Source of the DNA: Chaunax sp. Z400
Lineage: Eukaryota; Chordata; Actinopteri; Lophiiformes; Chaunacidae
Direction of reading: 5' to 3'
Length of the DNA stretch: 64,000 nt
Assembly (NCBI GenBank): GCA_037577475.1
Contig: CM075206.1
Coordinates: 9,888,401-9,952,400 of the forward strand
Below are positions 57,470-64,000 of the stretch, piece after piece. Under the pieces are notes generated by a model. The model was not told where the DNA came from, made no database searches, and saw nothing but the letters and a program-made list of their open reading frames with translations. The stretch's first letter is position 1. Each line of letters starts with the position of its first letter. The translations under genes and the position numbers were made by a program.

Positions 57470-59749
57470 AAGAGAGAGAGAGTTTACATTAAATGCATTA
57501 ATAACAAAAAATAAGTTAATTTATTAAAGCCCCTCTGAAACTACCCAGTATAATATAAACTACCCAGTATAATATGAACTACCCAGTATAATATGAACTA
57601 CCCAGTATAATATAAACTACCCAGTATAATATAAACTACCCAGTATAATATAAACTACCCAGTATAATATAAACTACCCAGTATAATATGAACTACCCAG
57701 TATAATATGAACTACCCAGTATAATATGAACTACCCTGTATAATATGAACTACCCAGTATAATATGAACTACCCAGTATAATATGAACTACCCAATATAA
57801 TATGAACTACCCAGTATAATATAACTGTGATCAACCAGCAGGGCGTAGCAAACTCGTACGTCAGAGGTTACACGTGATCACATTAGGATAGAAGTTTTCC
57901 CTAGCCTGCAATTGCCCGGCACAAGATGAAAATAAAGGAGATCTCATCAATCACTGCATGAAGGGGAACAGTTCCAAAATGCAGCATGGTTGTGTAAGTC
58001 CAGCCTGTGTGAAGAAAGGCTATGTACTGGACAAGTAGGGCAAACAGAAACAGAGCAAACACTCCTCAGTGCCAACTCTTGCCTTCTTCCAGACACTCTT
58101 GCATAATGCTCTAACCTTAACTTACAATGCCCCGATTAAGAACACACCACAGTGGCGACTAGAGCAGATACAAATGAATATACTCTAAATAAATGTGCTC
58201 TGAGCCACCATTGCCCACCGTCTTCATCTTCCATTTTGTGCCTACTGTCTTGATATATGGCTCCATATTGCTTAACCTTCCACAGCGATGTACAGCAGGT
58301 AATGAATTATTTTAGTGTAGGGAGTGGGGTCAGGTCGACCCCCTATCCTCTCTGGCTGTTATTTATGATACTGGTGCTTTGCAAAGGAGGGTTTTTCTTT
58401 ACCAAAATTCTTGCTTAACATGCTGCATGACAAAGCATTAAGGTCTTGCTTAAACAAATCAAACCGGTCTCTAGTAGGGCTTGGTGCTGAACCTAAAAGC
58501 TTTTTTGAGTGAGTGGCCAAAACTGTCAAGTACTGTACGTGAATCTGGCATCAAATGTCTTGTTCTTGATTAATATTGCAACTTATTTTAACACTAATTT
58601 TGACCAATTTTAGACAGTATTTTTTAAGTTCTTATTCACCTACTTTTGATTAGACTAACATCTGAAAATGTTGGCTCTTTTTTGTTAAATGAAACAAACA
58701 GGTTAATATGTCTCAAAGTAAGTATTGTTTCTTCTATGTGTGCATAATCTAAGGCATCATTTTGGCGCCAGTCTCTCGTGTCGTTATGACGTAGTGTACC
58801 AGGAATGCAAACTTCATGCCATGACAGTCATATGACAGAACAAGACTAGAGAGTAAAGCAACAGCAAAGTTTTTTTTCATGGACCTCTCCTTCTTCCTGT
58901 CCTCGAAACAAAGTGGGAGGCAGAGAGCCTCGGAGGAGGGTCATGGGGCGTGTTGGTGCATTTCCTGCCCGTGGGTATTCTCCTGTAATGAGCGCATGCT
59001 GGCCAACAGGGAAACATGGCTAGAGTGGAGCGGGTGTGAATGGCCGATTGCTGTGTTTTGGGGATGCTGACAGATGGGAAAGGCGTGCAGGCTGCACCAG
59101 GTTATATTTAGCTGTGAGTTAGTATGTCGATTCAGTGACGCTGGACTGGGAGAGCTATAAATATTCCTTGACAGGACAGATCTAGAGACAAACGCAGAGA
59201 AGATGGGGAGGGAGAGAGACAAGAGAACCGAACAAGTCGGAGGGAGAAAGGGAAGGAGGAAGTGAGTGAGCTAACAGGCTAAATGGACTGATTCATTCGC
59301 CAGGCTGTTGCTTTCTTTGCCATTATACGTAAGCACTTCAGTGGCCCTCCACAGGACAACGAGGCCATTGCTCTGCTCGGAGATTTACAGCCAACCCATG
59401 GAAGATACAAGATACTAGCAGCTTTTACGCCGCACAGCTACCACTGACACACAACCACTATAAGCCCATTTGCAATTGTTCTCTGTGGATAGCACTCTTC
59501 ATTATAAACCAATCATGATTTAAAGAGACTGTATATCCTACAATACACGCCTTTGAGGATTCTATCCTATGACAGTGTTTGTGAGTGTTCAGTTTGTGGT
59601 GCTTCAATAAGACATCTGAAAAGCAAGAGAAGGCACTCTACCCACCTCCAGCATCATTGGTCCCAAGGCATCTTTGTCAATCACACTTTGGCCAGTTGAT
59701 GAGACATCAGCCTTCTGCACCTCCTCCTCATTTGCTGCTGCAGCCTTTT
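36895..59749 (-). CDS. ncoa2: Nuclear receptor coactivator 2 (SRC-2/TIF2), 18 coding exons; start lies beyond the right edge
   Basis: A p160 coactivator that binds ligand-activated nuclear receptors and recruits CBP/p300 and CARM1. The 18 exons listed separately total 4385 nt and keep one frame from EKAAAAN to KYC-stop, about 1460 residues. Order: the end of the bHLH-PAS linker; PAS-A (exons at 59.6 and 56.4 kb); PAS-B (54.8 to 51.4 kb); a large Ser/Pro-rich exon (49574-50927) with three NR boxes, LLQLL (50036-50050), LHQLL (49880-49894) and LLRYL (49706-49720); the AD1 region with LYTALKDFDGLEEIDRALG; Gln- and Met-rich C-terminal exons; and a 12-nt last coding exon. NCOA2 rather than NCOA1/3 is supported by ALLRYLLDKDD context, SPRMAHTQSPMMQQ, the NGWPQGNMGGN run and synteny. 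The bHLH exons were looked for in 59750-64000 and not found. The conserved NDPALRGG exon is missing (see findings). Confidence 0.96.
36907..38107 (-). other. ncoa2: ncoa2 last intron; expected penultimate exon not found
   Basis: In other vertebrates, an in-phase exon of about 90 nt (NDPALRGGNLFPNQL..) is expected between the EQ exon and the KYC exon. I read this 1.2 kb on the minus strand and found nothing resembling it. Confidence 0.6.
38108..38312 (-). CDS. ncoa2: ncoa2 exon: MYSQQQ to SMGQEQ
   Basis: It encodes SMYSQQQASPQFTQQ, NLNNVSMATNM and GPSPGLPSMGQEQ. The acceptor is CTCTTCACAG and the donor GTAAATAC, phase 0. Unspliced read-through would add VNTRRILSRSFSKWGKNED and stop soon after. 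Confidence 0.94.
38452..38520. repeat. ncoa2: AT/GATA-rich palindromic low-complexity tract in ncoa2 intron
   Basis: TATC and GATA units facing each other, with AT runs. Confidence 0.85.
38812..38992 (-). CDS. ncoa2: ncoa2 exon: SPRMAHTQSPMMQQ
   Basis: It encodes GMSQQQADGGFGGPGTPQ, LSPRMAHTQSPMMQQGQG and NGWPQGNMGGN, very close to human. The acceptor is GCGTCCACCACAG and the donor GTAAAGAT, phase 2. Confidence 0.95.
39776..40238 (-). CDS. ncoa2: ncoa2 exon: Gln-rich, Ser/Pro-rich insert
   Basis: It encodes GTINAQMLAQRQRELLSN, NPRIPQANPQQFPYPPSYG, then about 75 extra Ser/Pro residues and NTNMMGGQYGAVLSPQMQH, ending FPNS in phase 1 at donor GTACTGCT. The acceptor is CATTCTCTTCCAG. Confidence 0.92.
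40373..40450 (-). CDS. ncoa2: ncoa2 exon (78 nt): NRQPMMTQMSTVSNVNL
   Basis: 26 codons, NRQPMMTQMSTVSNVNL..NAPNQ, phase 0 on both sides. The acceptor is TCTTGTCCCACCAG and the donor GTAGGTCA. Confidence 0.94.
40955..41251 (-). CDS. ncoa2: ncoa2 exon: MMIDQKPPMY to LQLQHRLQSQQ
   Basis: 99 codons from SQSLEPDQFPQDPSMM to NTLRLQLQHRLQSQQ, as in human PNQLRLQLQHRLQAQQ. The acceptor is GTTTATTTCAG and the donor GTACATGT, phase 0. Confidence 0.94.
41382..41556 (-). CDS. ncoa2: ncoa2 exon: AD1 (CBP/p300-binding) region
   Basis: It encodes PVHSAPQDDLLC, then SVDEGALMSQLYTALKDF and DGLEEIDRALGIPALVEQ. This is the conserved amphipathic CBP-binding activation domain 1. The acceptor is CTCTCTGCCCAG and the donor GTGAGATC, phase 0. 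Confidence 0.95.
41753..41882 (-). CDS. ncoa2: ncoa2 exon: APPNQTAPWPDSMMPIDQ, GC donor
   Basis: It encodes AQPDMDIGMAGHHFSQQQ, APPNQTAPWPDSMMPIDQ and TAFVNQTR. The acceptor is TTCTCCCATTTAG. The only phase-compatible donor is GCAAGC after ACCAG (phase 2), a GC-AG intron. Confidence 0.92.
42304..42522 (-). CDS. ncoa2: ncoa2 exon with tandem acceptors
   Basis: It encodes (SAPLG)LMAPGGPRPGMQQQE through SQPGPRQMLQSPMMPN. Two in-phase acceptors lie 15 nt apart (exon start 42522 or 42507). The donor is the weak GTTAGAAC, phase 1. The SQPGQRQTLQS-like run matches human. Confidence 0.88.
43063..43272 (-). CDS. ncoa2: ncoa2 exon: Gly/Gln-rich
   Basis: It encodes NFGGVRPGQPGRGLPVR, SVSLDMNVSPQQ, a Q7 run and NHGMMANQAGMVST. 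It corresponds to human NNPRPGQLGRLLP and SSPYSVIPQ. The acceptor is CTTGTGCACAG and the donor GTGGGTGT, phase 1. Confidence 0.9.
43462..43660 (-). CDS. ncoa2: ncoa2 exon: SSELDDILNDLQN segment
   Basis: It encodes SSELDDILNDLQNAQPQLF, then CETRPVSLPSPMDKQNIIND. It aligns with human SELDNLEEILDDLQN and DKQAIINDLMQ. The acceptor is CTGCTCCCTCCAG and the donor GTGAGTCC, phase 1. Confidence 0.94.
43661..49573 (-). other. ncoa2: ncoa2 intron (5.9 kb)
   Basis: It separates the NR-box exon from the SSELDDILNDLQN exon. The longest open frame (44018-44458, plus strand) has no family signature and contains a poly-T stretch. A decayed hAT-like element spans about 46136-47187. Confidence 0.8.
46136..47187 (+). 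mobile_element. Probable degraded hAT-type element
   Basis: The left end CAGGGATGCACGATA and the right end TAATTGCACACCCCTG (reverse complement CAGGGGTGTGCAATTA) look like diverged hAT termini. Inside, in two frames separated by decay, 46900-46975 reads SDKKSNSWYD then TNTVTKHIIKDV. This resembles the linker YDxxSxRWxxxTNAVTxxIxKDM before the catalytic core of ZBED/Ac-type transposases. No 8-bp target duplication is seen, so the ends may belong to two different copies. Confidence 0.4.
49574..50927 (-). CDS. ncoa2: ncoa2 large exon: Ser/Pro-rich region and three NR boxes
   Basis: 451 codons from REQTVCGMGQDM to DRAEQ. It contains SMLSPRHRGSP, the SSSLSALQALSE motif and three LXXLL boxes (TKLLQLLTTK, HKILHQLLQ, NALLRYLLDKDD), each in human-like context. 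PKQEPLSPKKK precedes box 3. Two Val-Lys-x-Glu sumoylation-type motifs (VKVE, VKAE) follow it. The acceptor is GAACGTCTAG and the donor GTCAGTTC, phase 0. Confidence 0.96.
50928..51402 (-). other. ncoa2: ncoa2 intron
   Basis: 475 nt, nothing notable. Confidence 0.8.
51403..51550 (-). CDS. ncoa2: ncoa2 exon: PAS-B end
   Basis: It encodes VLRHGQAFSPIYRFSLSDG, TIVSAHTKSKLVRS and NEPQLYMSLHILQR. The acceptor is TATATGTCCTCAG and the donor GTAAGTCT, phase 2. Confidence 0.95.
51870..52010 (-). CDS. ncoa2: ncoa2 exon: PAS-B
   Basis: It encodes GKITSLDTSLLRASMKPG, then WEDLVRRCIQRFHLQ through FAKRHQQE. The acceptor is ATCTGCGTTTAG and the donor GTAACGCC, phase 1. Confidence 0.95.
52424..52525 (-). 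CDS. ncoa2: ncoa2 exon: PAS-B start
   Basis: It encodes DFQSCLICVARRVPMKERP through HESFTTRQDLQ. The acceptor is TTCTCTCTCATAG and the donor GTATACAA, phase 1. Confidence 0.95.
52526..54714 (-). other. ncoa2: ncoa2 intron (2.2 kb)
   Basis: It contains short CT and CA runs near 53085-53115 and 53190-53235. No gene seen. Confidence 0.75.
54715..54903 (-). CDS. ncoa2: ncoa2 exon: PAS-A/B linker
   Basis: It encodes NGVPWSSEGPRRNSHTFN and CRMLVNPHSESQ through KYETMQCFAVSEPKSIKEEG. The acceptor is GTCCCCTGTAG and the donor GTATGCAA, phase 1. Confidence 0.95.
54904..56333 (-). other. ncoa2: ncoa2 intron (1.4 kb), purine-rich
   Basis: Strand-asymmetric GA-rich sequence from about 55500 to 55960. 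It produces long spurious open frames without any family signature. Confidence 0.75.
56334..56511 (-). CDS. ncoa2: ncoa2 exon: PAS-A
   Basis: It encodes ALDGFFFVVNMEGNIVFV through HVGDHAEFIKNLLPKSL, nearly identical to human. The donor is an unusual GTTAGCCT in phase 1. The acceptor is TCTCACCCTTCCAG. Confidence 0.95.
57427..57480. repeat. ncoa2: Compound (CA)n(TA)n(GA)n microsatellite
   Basis: CA run, then TA run, then GA run, with no other sequence between. Confidence 0.95.
57539..57823. repeat. ncoa2: Minisatellite: fifteen 19-bp units in ncoa2 intron
   Basis: The unit is AACTACCCAGTATAATATR, where R is A or G. The array is 285 bp, exactly 15 units. The R position runs in blocks: A, G, G, then four A, then seven G. 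Two units carry single changes, CCCTG near 57735 and CCCAATA near 57792. Confidence 0.97.
59646..59749 (-). CDS. ncoa2: ncoa2 exon: bHLH-PAS linker
   Basis: It encodes EKAAAANEEEVQKADV through DKDALGPMMLE. It enters in phase 1 after acceptor CTGTTAACAG and ends in phase 0 at donor GTGGGTAG. First ncoa2 exon in the window. Confidence 0.95.
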
Positions 59750-60349
59750 CTGTTAACAGTAGAGTCAATGACAAAAGTTTAGAAGAAACACCCCTCTCAA
59801 AAACAACAACCTATAGCCCCTGAAATTGACCCACATACTTAAAAAAAAGGTCACTTACTGACAAGACTTTGATCAGCATTTTCTGACAACAAAATAAACA
59901 CATTTCACCCCTTTGTCAAAAGATCTCTGAGAACTAAGCAGCGCACTAAGCAGCGCACTACCCAGGCGGATAGCAGCCAATGAATGGATTACTATGTTTA
60001 AGAAAAATGTTGACATGTATTTCTCTTGTATAAATTAATATGTATTCTGTGAGTTTTAAAGATAAAACTACTTTTGAGTTTGAGTTTATTATTATGTATT
60101 CATCAAAAGGATAAACTGGATGATTAAAAGTAGCTTTTTGGGTTCAGTTAAATAAATATAACACATTTTTTTTCGTGATAAAGGCCCAGAGTGAAGTATT
60201 TAGGGGCAAAAATGAAATATGATATTTAGAATTATGTGATTTATTTGTGTACAATCACCTTAAACTAATAATTTCACCTTTTTTTTAACCTTAGAATTAG
60301 CCTTTTATTGCTACAGAGGGAGTTGTTCGTCTTGTTCGTCTTTGATCAG

Positions 60350-60520
60350 AGTCCATCATATTCCACTGCCATGTTTCTACAGAAGCCCAGAATGGAAAAA
60401 CAGATCCCAGAGAGGGCCTTTGGCTTTTTTACCGTCAACTGTACGGGACGTTGACAGGAGCGTTCAGTTGGGTGCAATTTGCAACGACTAAAGCCACTAA
60501 ATCCACACACTGACTGGACT
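60350..60520. mobile_element. Fragment of an interspersed fish repeat
   Basis: CATGTTTCTACAGAAGCCCAG, GAGAGGGCCTTTGGC and GCCACTAAATCCACACACTG match a repeat I have seen often in teleost genomes. Its class is not known to me, and the edges are approximate. Confidence 0.45.
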
Positions 60521-60550
60521 CTTCAGAGACAGGATAGTATAGTTCAAATA

Positions 60551-60735
60551 TACAACCCCGATTAAAAAAAAAGTTGAGACAATAATACACAATAATCCAT
60601 AATTAAAACAGAATGTGATAATTTGCTAATCCTCGCTGACATAGACTCCATTTGAAAATGAACAGTGTTGTATTCTTTTCAATGTTTTCATTGACATTTT
60701 ACACGGTGTTAAACTTTTTTTGGGAATCTGGGTTA
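60551..60735. mobile_element. Short MITE with inverted ends, flanked by TA
   Basis: The left end is TACAACCCCGATTAAAAAAA..GTTGAGAC. The right end, reverse complemented, is TAACCCAGATTCCCAAAAAA..GTT. Both abut TA. The interior keeps AAAACAGAATGTGATAATTTG, matching the abundant fish family starting ACAACCCCAATTCC. At about 185 bp it is internally deleted. Confidence 0.6.
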
Positions 60736-62069
60736 TGCCGAGACAAATATTTCAACAAACACTGACTATATCTTTAAGAATGGTATGTTTTGTCCCTAGA
60801 ATTTACAGTGTGTGATTTAAGAGGGTCATAAAATATGAATAATATTCATTTGAAACCATTCCTACAGAACCACATTTCACTTTGGAGAAAAGCTCGTCAG
60901 CACTGATACCGTTTACTCGGGGGCAGCCTCCCTTTCTATATGGACTGCCTTTCTCAAATAACTTGAGCTGGCACGGTCTCCTTGTGAGCTTAGACTGCTA
61001 TTGGATTTCCATGTATGGACAGAGTATGGCTGGTAGCACATGCAGGTACATATGGTCTGTAAAAGTACGTGACCTTGGTGAAACACAGTTAGAATAATTT
61101 GAATAGCCAAACACTCGCTGATGTTTCAAACCGATAGCACTTTGGAATCCACTGCCTCATAAACTACCGCAAACCTTTTAACGTAATGATCATGTGACTG
61201 ATTATTAACCCAGGAGTGAAAAATCATGGTGTACCTGCATTACGCTGGTGTGCATTTCTCCATGTGAGTGATTGGATTAATAACCATGCAGAGAAGCCTT
61301 ATGTTAAGAGTGTAGGCTGCCCTACTTTTGGAGATGATGATGAGAGGCGGAATATGAGTGGGCTGTTGGAGGGGGGGTACACATTTAACTGTCACACACC
61401 ATGCTAAGAAGAGGACTGACCATATGGTGAGAGAATGTTGTAGTGAAAAAACAAAGAAAATCATGTCCTCCTTTAGGTGCAGACACGTGGAAGCCGACAG
61501 AAATGCAGGTTTCTGCCCTGCTCTGTGGGCTCGTCCAGCACTGTACAGACCCACATTCATCTATTTCAGCATTAATGATGGGTGCATCAGCAGGACCTCT
61601 GCAGGCCCAGCGGGACCCGGTATACCAGCACAGCTGCCATGCGACTAGACCCATCACTCAATGTCAGTACGGGCCACACTAGCTCTCTGTCTGCAGAACT
61701 GTACCACAGATAGAGGGAGGAGCTGATTATTTATAAGGGCTGCTCCTGGTAATAACTGCGACTTAATCAGTACCTGGCAAGATGTTGGCCATATATTCTA
61801 TTGTTAACGCATGTATAATGGGTAAAAACGCACTAAACCATCTACTAGCTGGAGCTCACCAGCTACTGTATACTTCAGCATCCAGCCAATGAAAGCTGCT
61901 CTTGTTGTATTTGTCAATGGGAACATTTAAGAAGGTAAAATTAAGCTGTAAAACTCCTGACACTGCCATTACTGTATAGAGGGATCCTATAAAGATATCA
62001 TTACTCAACTTAATATCGGCTATTCAGATGCAACAAGCCGAAACAGAAAAAAAAGCCTTGTCGTTAATC

Positions 62070-62223
62070 TAGATGGGCGCTTGGAGAGCGAATTCCTCTG
62101 GAAAGGGTGTAAAAAAAATTATTGAAATCCGTTAGGAACTTTTTGAAATATTCTGCTAACTAACAAATCTACAGACAGACACACAAACGGTGATTAAAAC
62201 AGAACCTACTTGGTGGAGGTTAA
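62070..62223. mobile_element. Fragment of a fish repeat ending in a CTTGGTGGAGGT terminus
   Basis: It contains GAAATCCGTTAGGAACTTTT, CTAACTAACAAATCTACAGA and the end CCTACTTGGTGGAGGTTAA. These match a common teleost repeat ending CCTCCTTGGCGGAGGT. It is oriented opposite to the related end at 63562. Confidence 0.5.
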
Positions 62224-63561
62224 CCACTCCACCCTGATTTCATTAAGCACCGTCTGTGTGGACAGTATGAGAGGAACAAAAAGGGATGAATTAACAGCTT
62301 TCAGTTGGAGCCCACTTTTTCAAAGGCCATCACTGCTGCATCGCACTTCTCTGCAGGGCTGTGACACCAATTAGCGAGACTTATTGAGTTACATTGGTGT
62401 AATTCAATGCATTCAGCAATGTCGCTATAGACTGAGAATATCTATAACAAAGTAATGTTGCTCTCATCATGGGGAAACAATAACGGCTCGACGGAATGAG
62501 AGTCTGTGCACCATAAACAATCATATATCGCCTTGGAACATGACACTAAACAGATGACACATGAGGTGCAATGAAAAGAATGACTGGCAGCGGTAAAATA
62601 ATCTACCTTGAGCATAAAGACGTCTCACTGAGCTTTCAGTGCATCCTTGGTTCAACAAGTGCAGCGACTCAGGGGAGAAAAAGAAAAAAAGAATGGCGGC
62701 CAAAATTGCTAACTCTCCGAACTGTGCGAGAGGAGGTGCGGCAGCTGTCTATGTTAGGCAGCAAAAGGTGGCTACTGAGATCTGAAGAACACGACAGAGA
62801 AACAAAGGCTGTTTAGCCCTTGTTACTGTACAAACACAATTATGCTTTCAGAGGCAGGCGGGGGATGTCATTGTAGCCTGATGTAAAAAAAAAAAAAGAA
62901 AAAAAAAGAGGAGAGGAAGGGAAGGGCTGGATGGAGGGAGGGAGGGAGGGATAAGACAGTAGAGGGAGAAGAATGGACAGATGGTAGCTGGAGACTGTGT
63001 GTGATTTTTGCATCACATTGTTCGCATTACATAACGCTTAGCTCTGTGAGTCACATACAACAAGATGACATCAGCATGTGGACTGATTCATCTATACCTC
63101 TAGTCGGCTACTCTTCATCTTCCAATTTCTCTGCTGCTGTTCTTGAATACATCATAAACGCGTATTGAACATTTAGTGTTTGCCTCATGTAATATAACCT
63201 GAGGAAAGTTATGCAAAGCTTCTTTAGGTATGTTTGAACCTGCAAGAAGTCAAACAAATAGGATTCCACTGATCGTGGTCTGGTAGATCCAACATGTTGA
63301 TAAAAAGCAAAAAGACAGACCTCAGTTAATTGCTAACCACTACAGAGAAGTAGAGGCTGGCGAGAACAACTGAGCAGGCTGATGTTCTGGCTCAGAATGA
63401 AGTTGGAAAGACGGACAGCCAGCAAACACACACACACACACACCGTTCTGCTTCATCCACATCATATGATGAAGTGATGTAGGGAACATTAAATCATTTG
63501 TGATTCCCTTCAATAACAACATCAATTACTTGTGCATGGAACAGATCCCTAACCATAATAT

Positions 63562-63926
63562 TTACCTCTGCCATGGAGGATGTGTTTTCACTGGCATCTG
63601 TATATTGTTGGTTTGTTTGTTTGTCTGTTTGTTAGCAGGGTTACACAAGACATACAGTATATACTTGGTGGGAGGGTTGGGCACAAGACAGACAAGAATC
63701 CAATAGATTTTGAGGGTAAAGGAGCCGATTTAGGATTCCCCCCCCCCCCCACTTTCTTTAACATTGCAAGATGGGGCCTTTTTCAACATTTCTGTCTTTT
63801 ATGCATGACCTACCTGACAGATTTTTGGTGAGTATTTGTTATGTAGGAAAGAAGAACCCATTACATTCTGGACTGGGACTGTGGGCCTCGGATGAGGTAT
63901 GCACTCTAGTGAGTGCCCTTCTAGTT
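63562..63926. mobile_element. Decayed fish repeat (CCTCTGCC..GGAGG start to GAGTGCCCTTCTAG end)
   Basis: It starts TTACCTCTGCCATGGAGG, then GTTTGTTTGTTTGTCTGTTT, CACTTTCTTTAACATTGC, GAAGAACCCATTACATTC and the end GCACTCTAGTGAGTGCCC. These pieces occur in the same family in many teleosts, though the GAAGAACCC block appears shifted downstream of its usual place. Confidence 0.55.
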
Positions 63927-64000
63927 ACACAATTAAATGCAATTTGCTGCTGGCAGAGTACCACCTGGGGTTAAAACTTAAGCCTCCAAACCACAACAAC

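Larger units (their letters stand above)
56512..59645 (-). other. ncoa2: ncoa2 intron (3.1 kb)
   Basis: It contains a CA/TA/GA compound microsatellite at 57427-57480 and the 19-bp minisatellite at 57539-57823. No coding sequence. Confidence 0.8.
59750..64000 (-). other. ncoa2: ncoa2 intron upstream of the linker exon (partial)
   Basis: I searched it for the bHLH exon ending AILKETVKQIRQIKEQ and did not find it. It contains four decayed repeats (listed separately), a purine-rich tract at 62880-62960 and poly-C near 63741. Confidence 0.7.

Noticed and set aside
59935..59965. Two direct copies of AAGCAGCGCACTA
   Set aside because: A minor 14-bp tandem duplication; not enough to call a feature.
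61358..61682. Overlapping open frames on both strands that might be an ncoa2 bHLH exon
   Set aside because: None contains the bHLH sequence or a phase-compatible donor into EKAAAAN.

Overview
The window looks like teleost fish nuclear DNA. Genes are split by GT-AG introns, dinucleotide and tetranucleotide microsatellites are abundant, and decayed copies of non-autonomous DNA transposons typical of ray-finned fish lie between and inside genes. Three protein-coding genes can be read, all on the minus strand: slco5a1 (first coding exon only), prdm14 (complete) and ncoa2 (everything after the bHLH exons). The same trio in the same order and relative orientation is, from memory, found at human 8q13. 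The locus is therefore an old vertebrate synteny block, compressed here to about 60 kb.

Layout. 1-2440: first coding intron of slco5a1, holding a decayed hAT-like MITE and a long CA tract. 2441-4297: slco5a1 first coding exon and a probable non-coding 5' exon. About 4.4-26.7 kb: gene-free DNA between slco5a1 and prdm14, with microsatellites, a nested MITE pair (7.8-8.6 kb), and an inverted 67-bp repeat pair joined to GATA/TATC arrays (23.0 and 25.8 kb). 27497-31576: seven prdm14 coding exons giving a 549-residue protein; a probable 5' UTR exon ends at 32599. 32.7-33.7 kb: short intergenic gap. About 33.7-36.9 kb: probable ncoa2 3' UTR. 36895-59749: 18 ncoa2 coding exons, all phase-consistent. 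59750-64000: an upstream ncoa2 intron with several decayed repeats; the bHLH exons lie off the right edge.

Function. The three genes are neighbours by ancestry, not an operon. slco5a1 encodes an OATP-family 12-TM transporter. prdm14 encodes a PR-domain, six-zinc-finger regulator of germ cells and pluripotency. ncoa2 encodes the p160 coactivator SRC-2/TIF2, which links ligand-bound nuclear receptors through LXXLL boxes to CBP/p300 and CARM1.

The most notable observations are in ncoa2: apparent loss of the conserved penultimate coding exon, so that splicing joins directly to a 12-nt terminal exon; a GC-AG intron; a tandem acceptor 15 nt apart; a C-terminal segment resembling NCOA3 that I do not recall in mammalian NCOA2; a rearranged set of sumoylation motifs; and a minisatellite of exactly fifteen 19-bp units. 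No new gene system was found. Comparisons with human proteins are from memory and no alignment was run.
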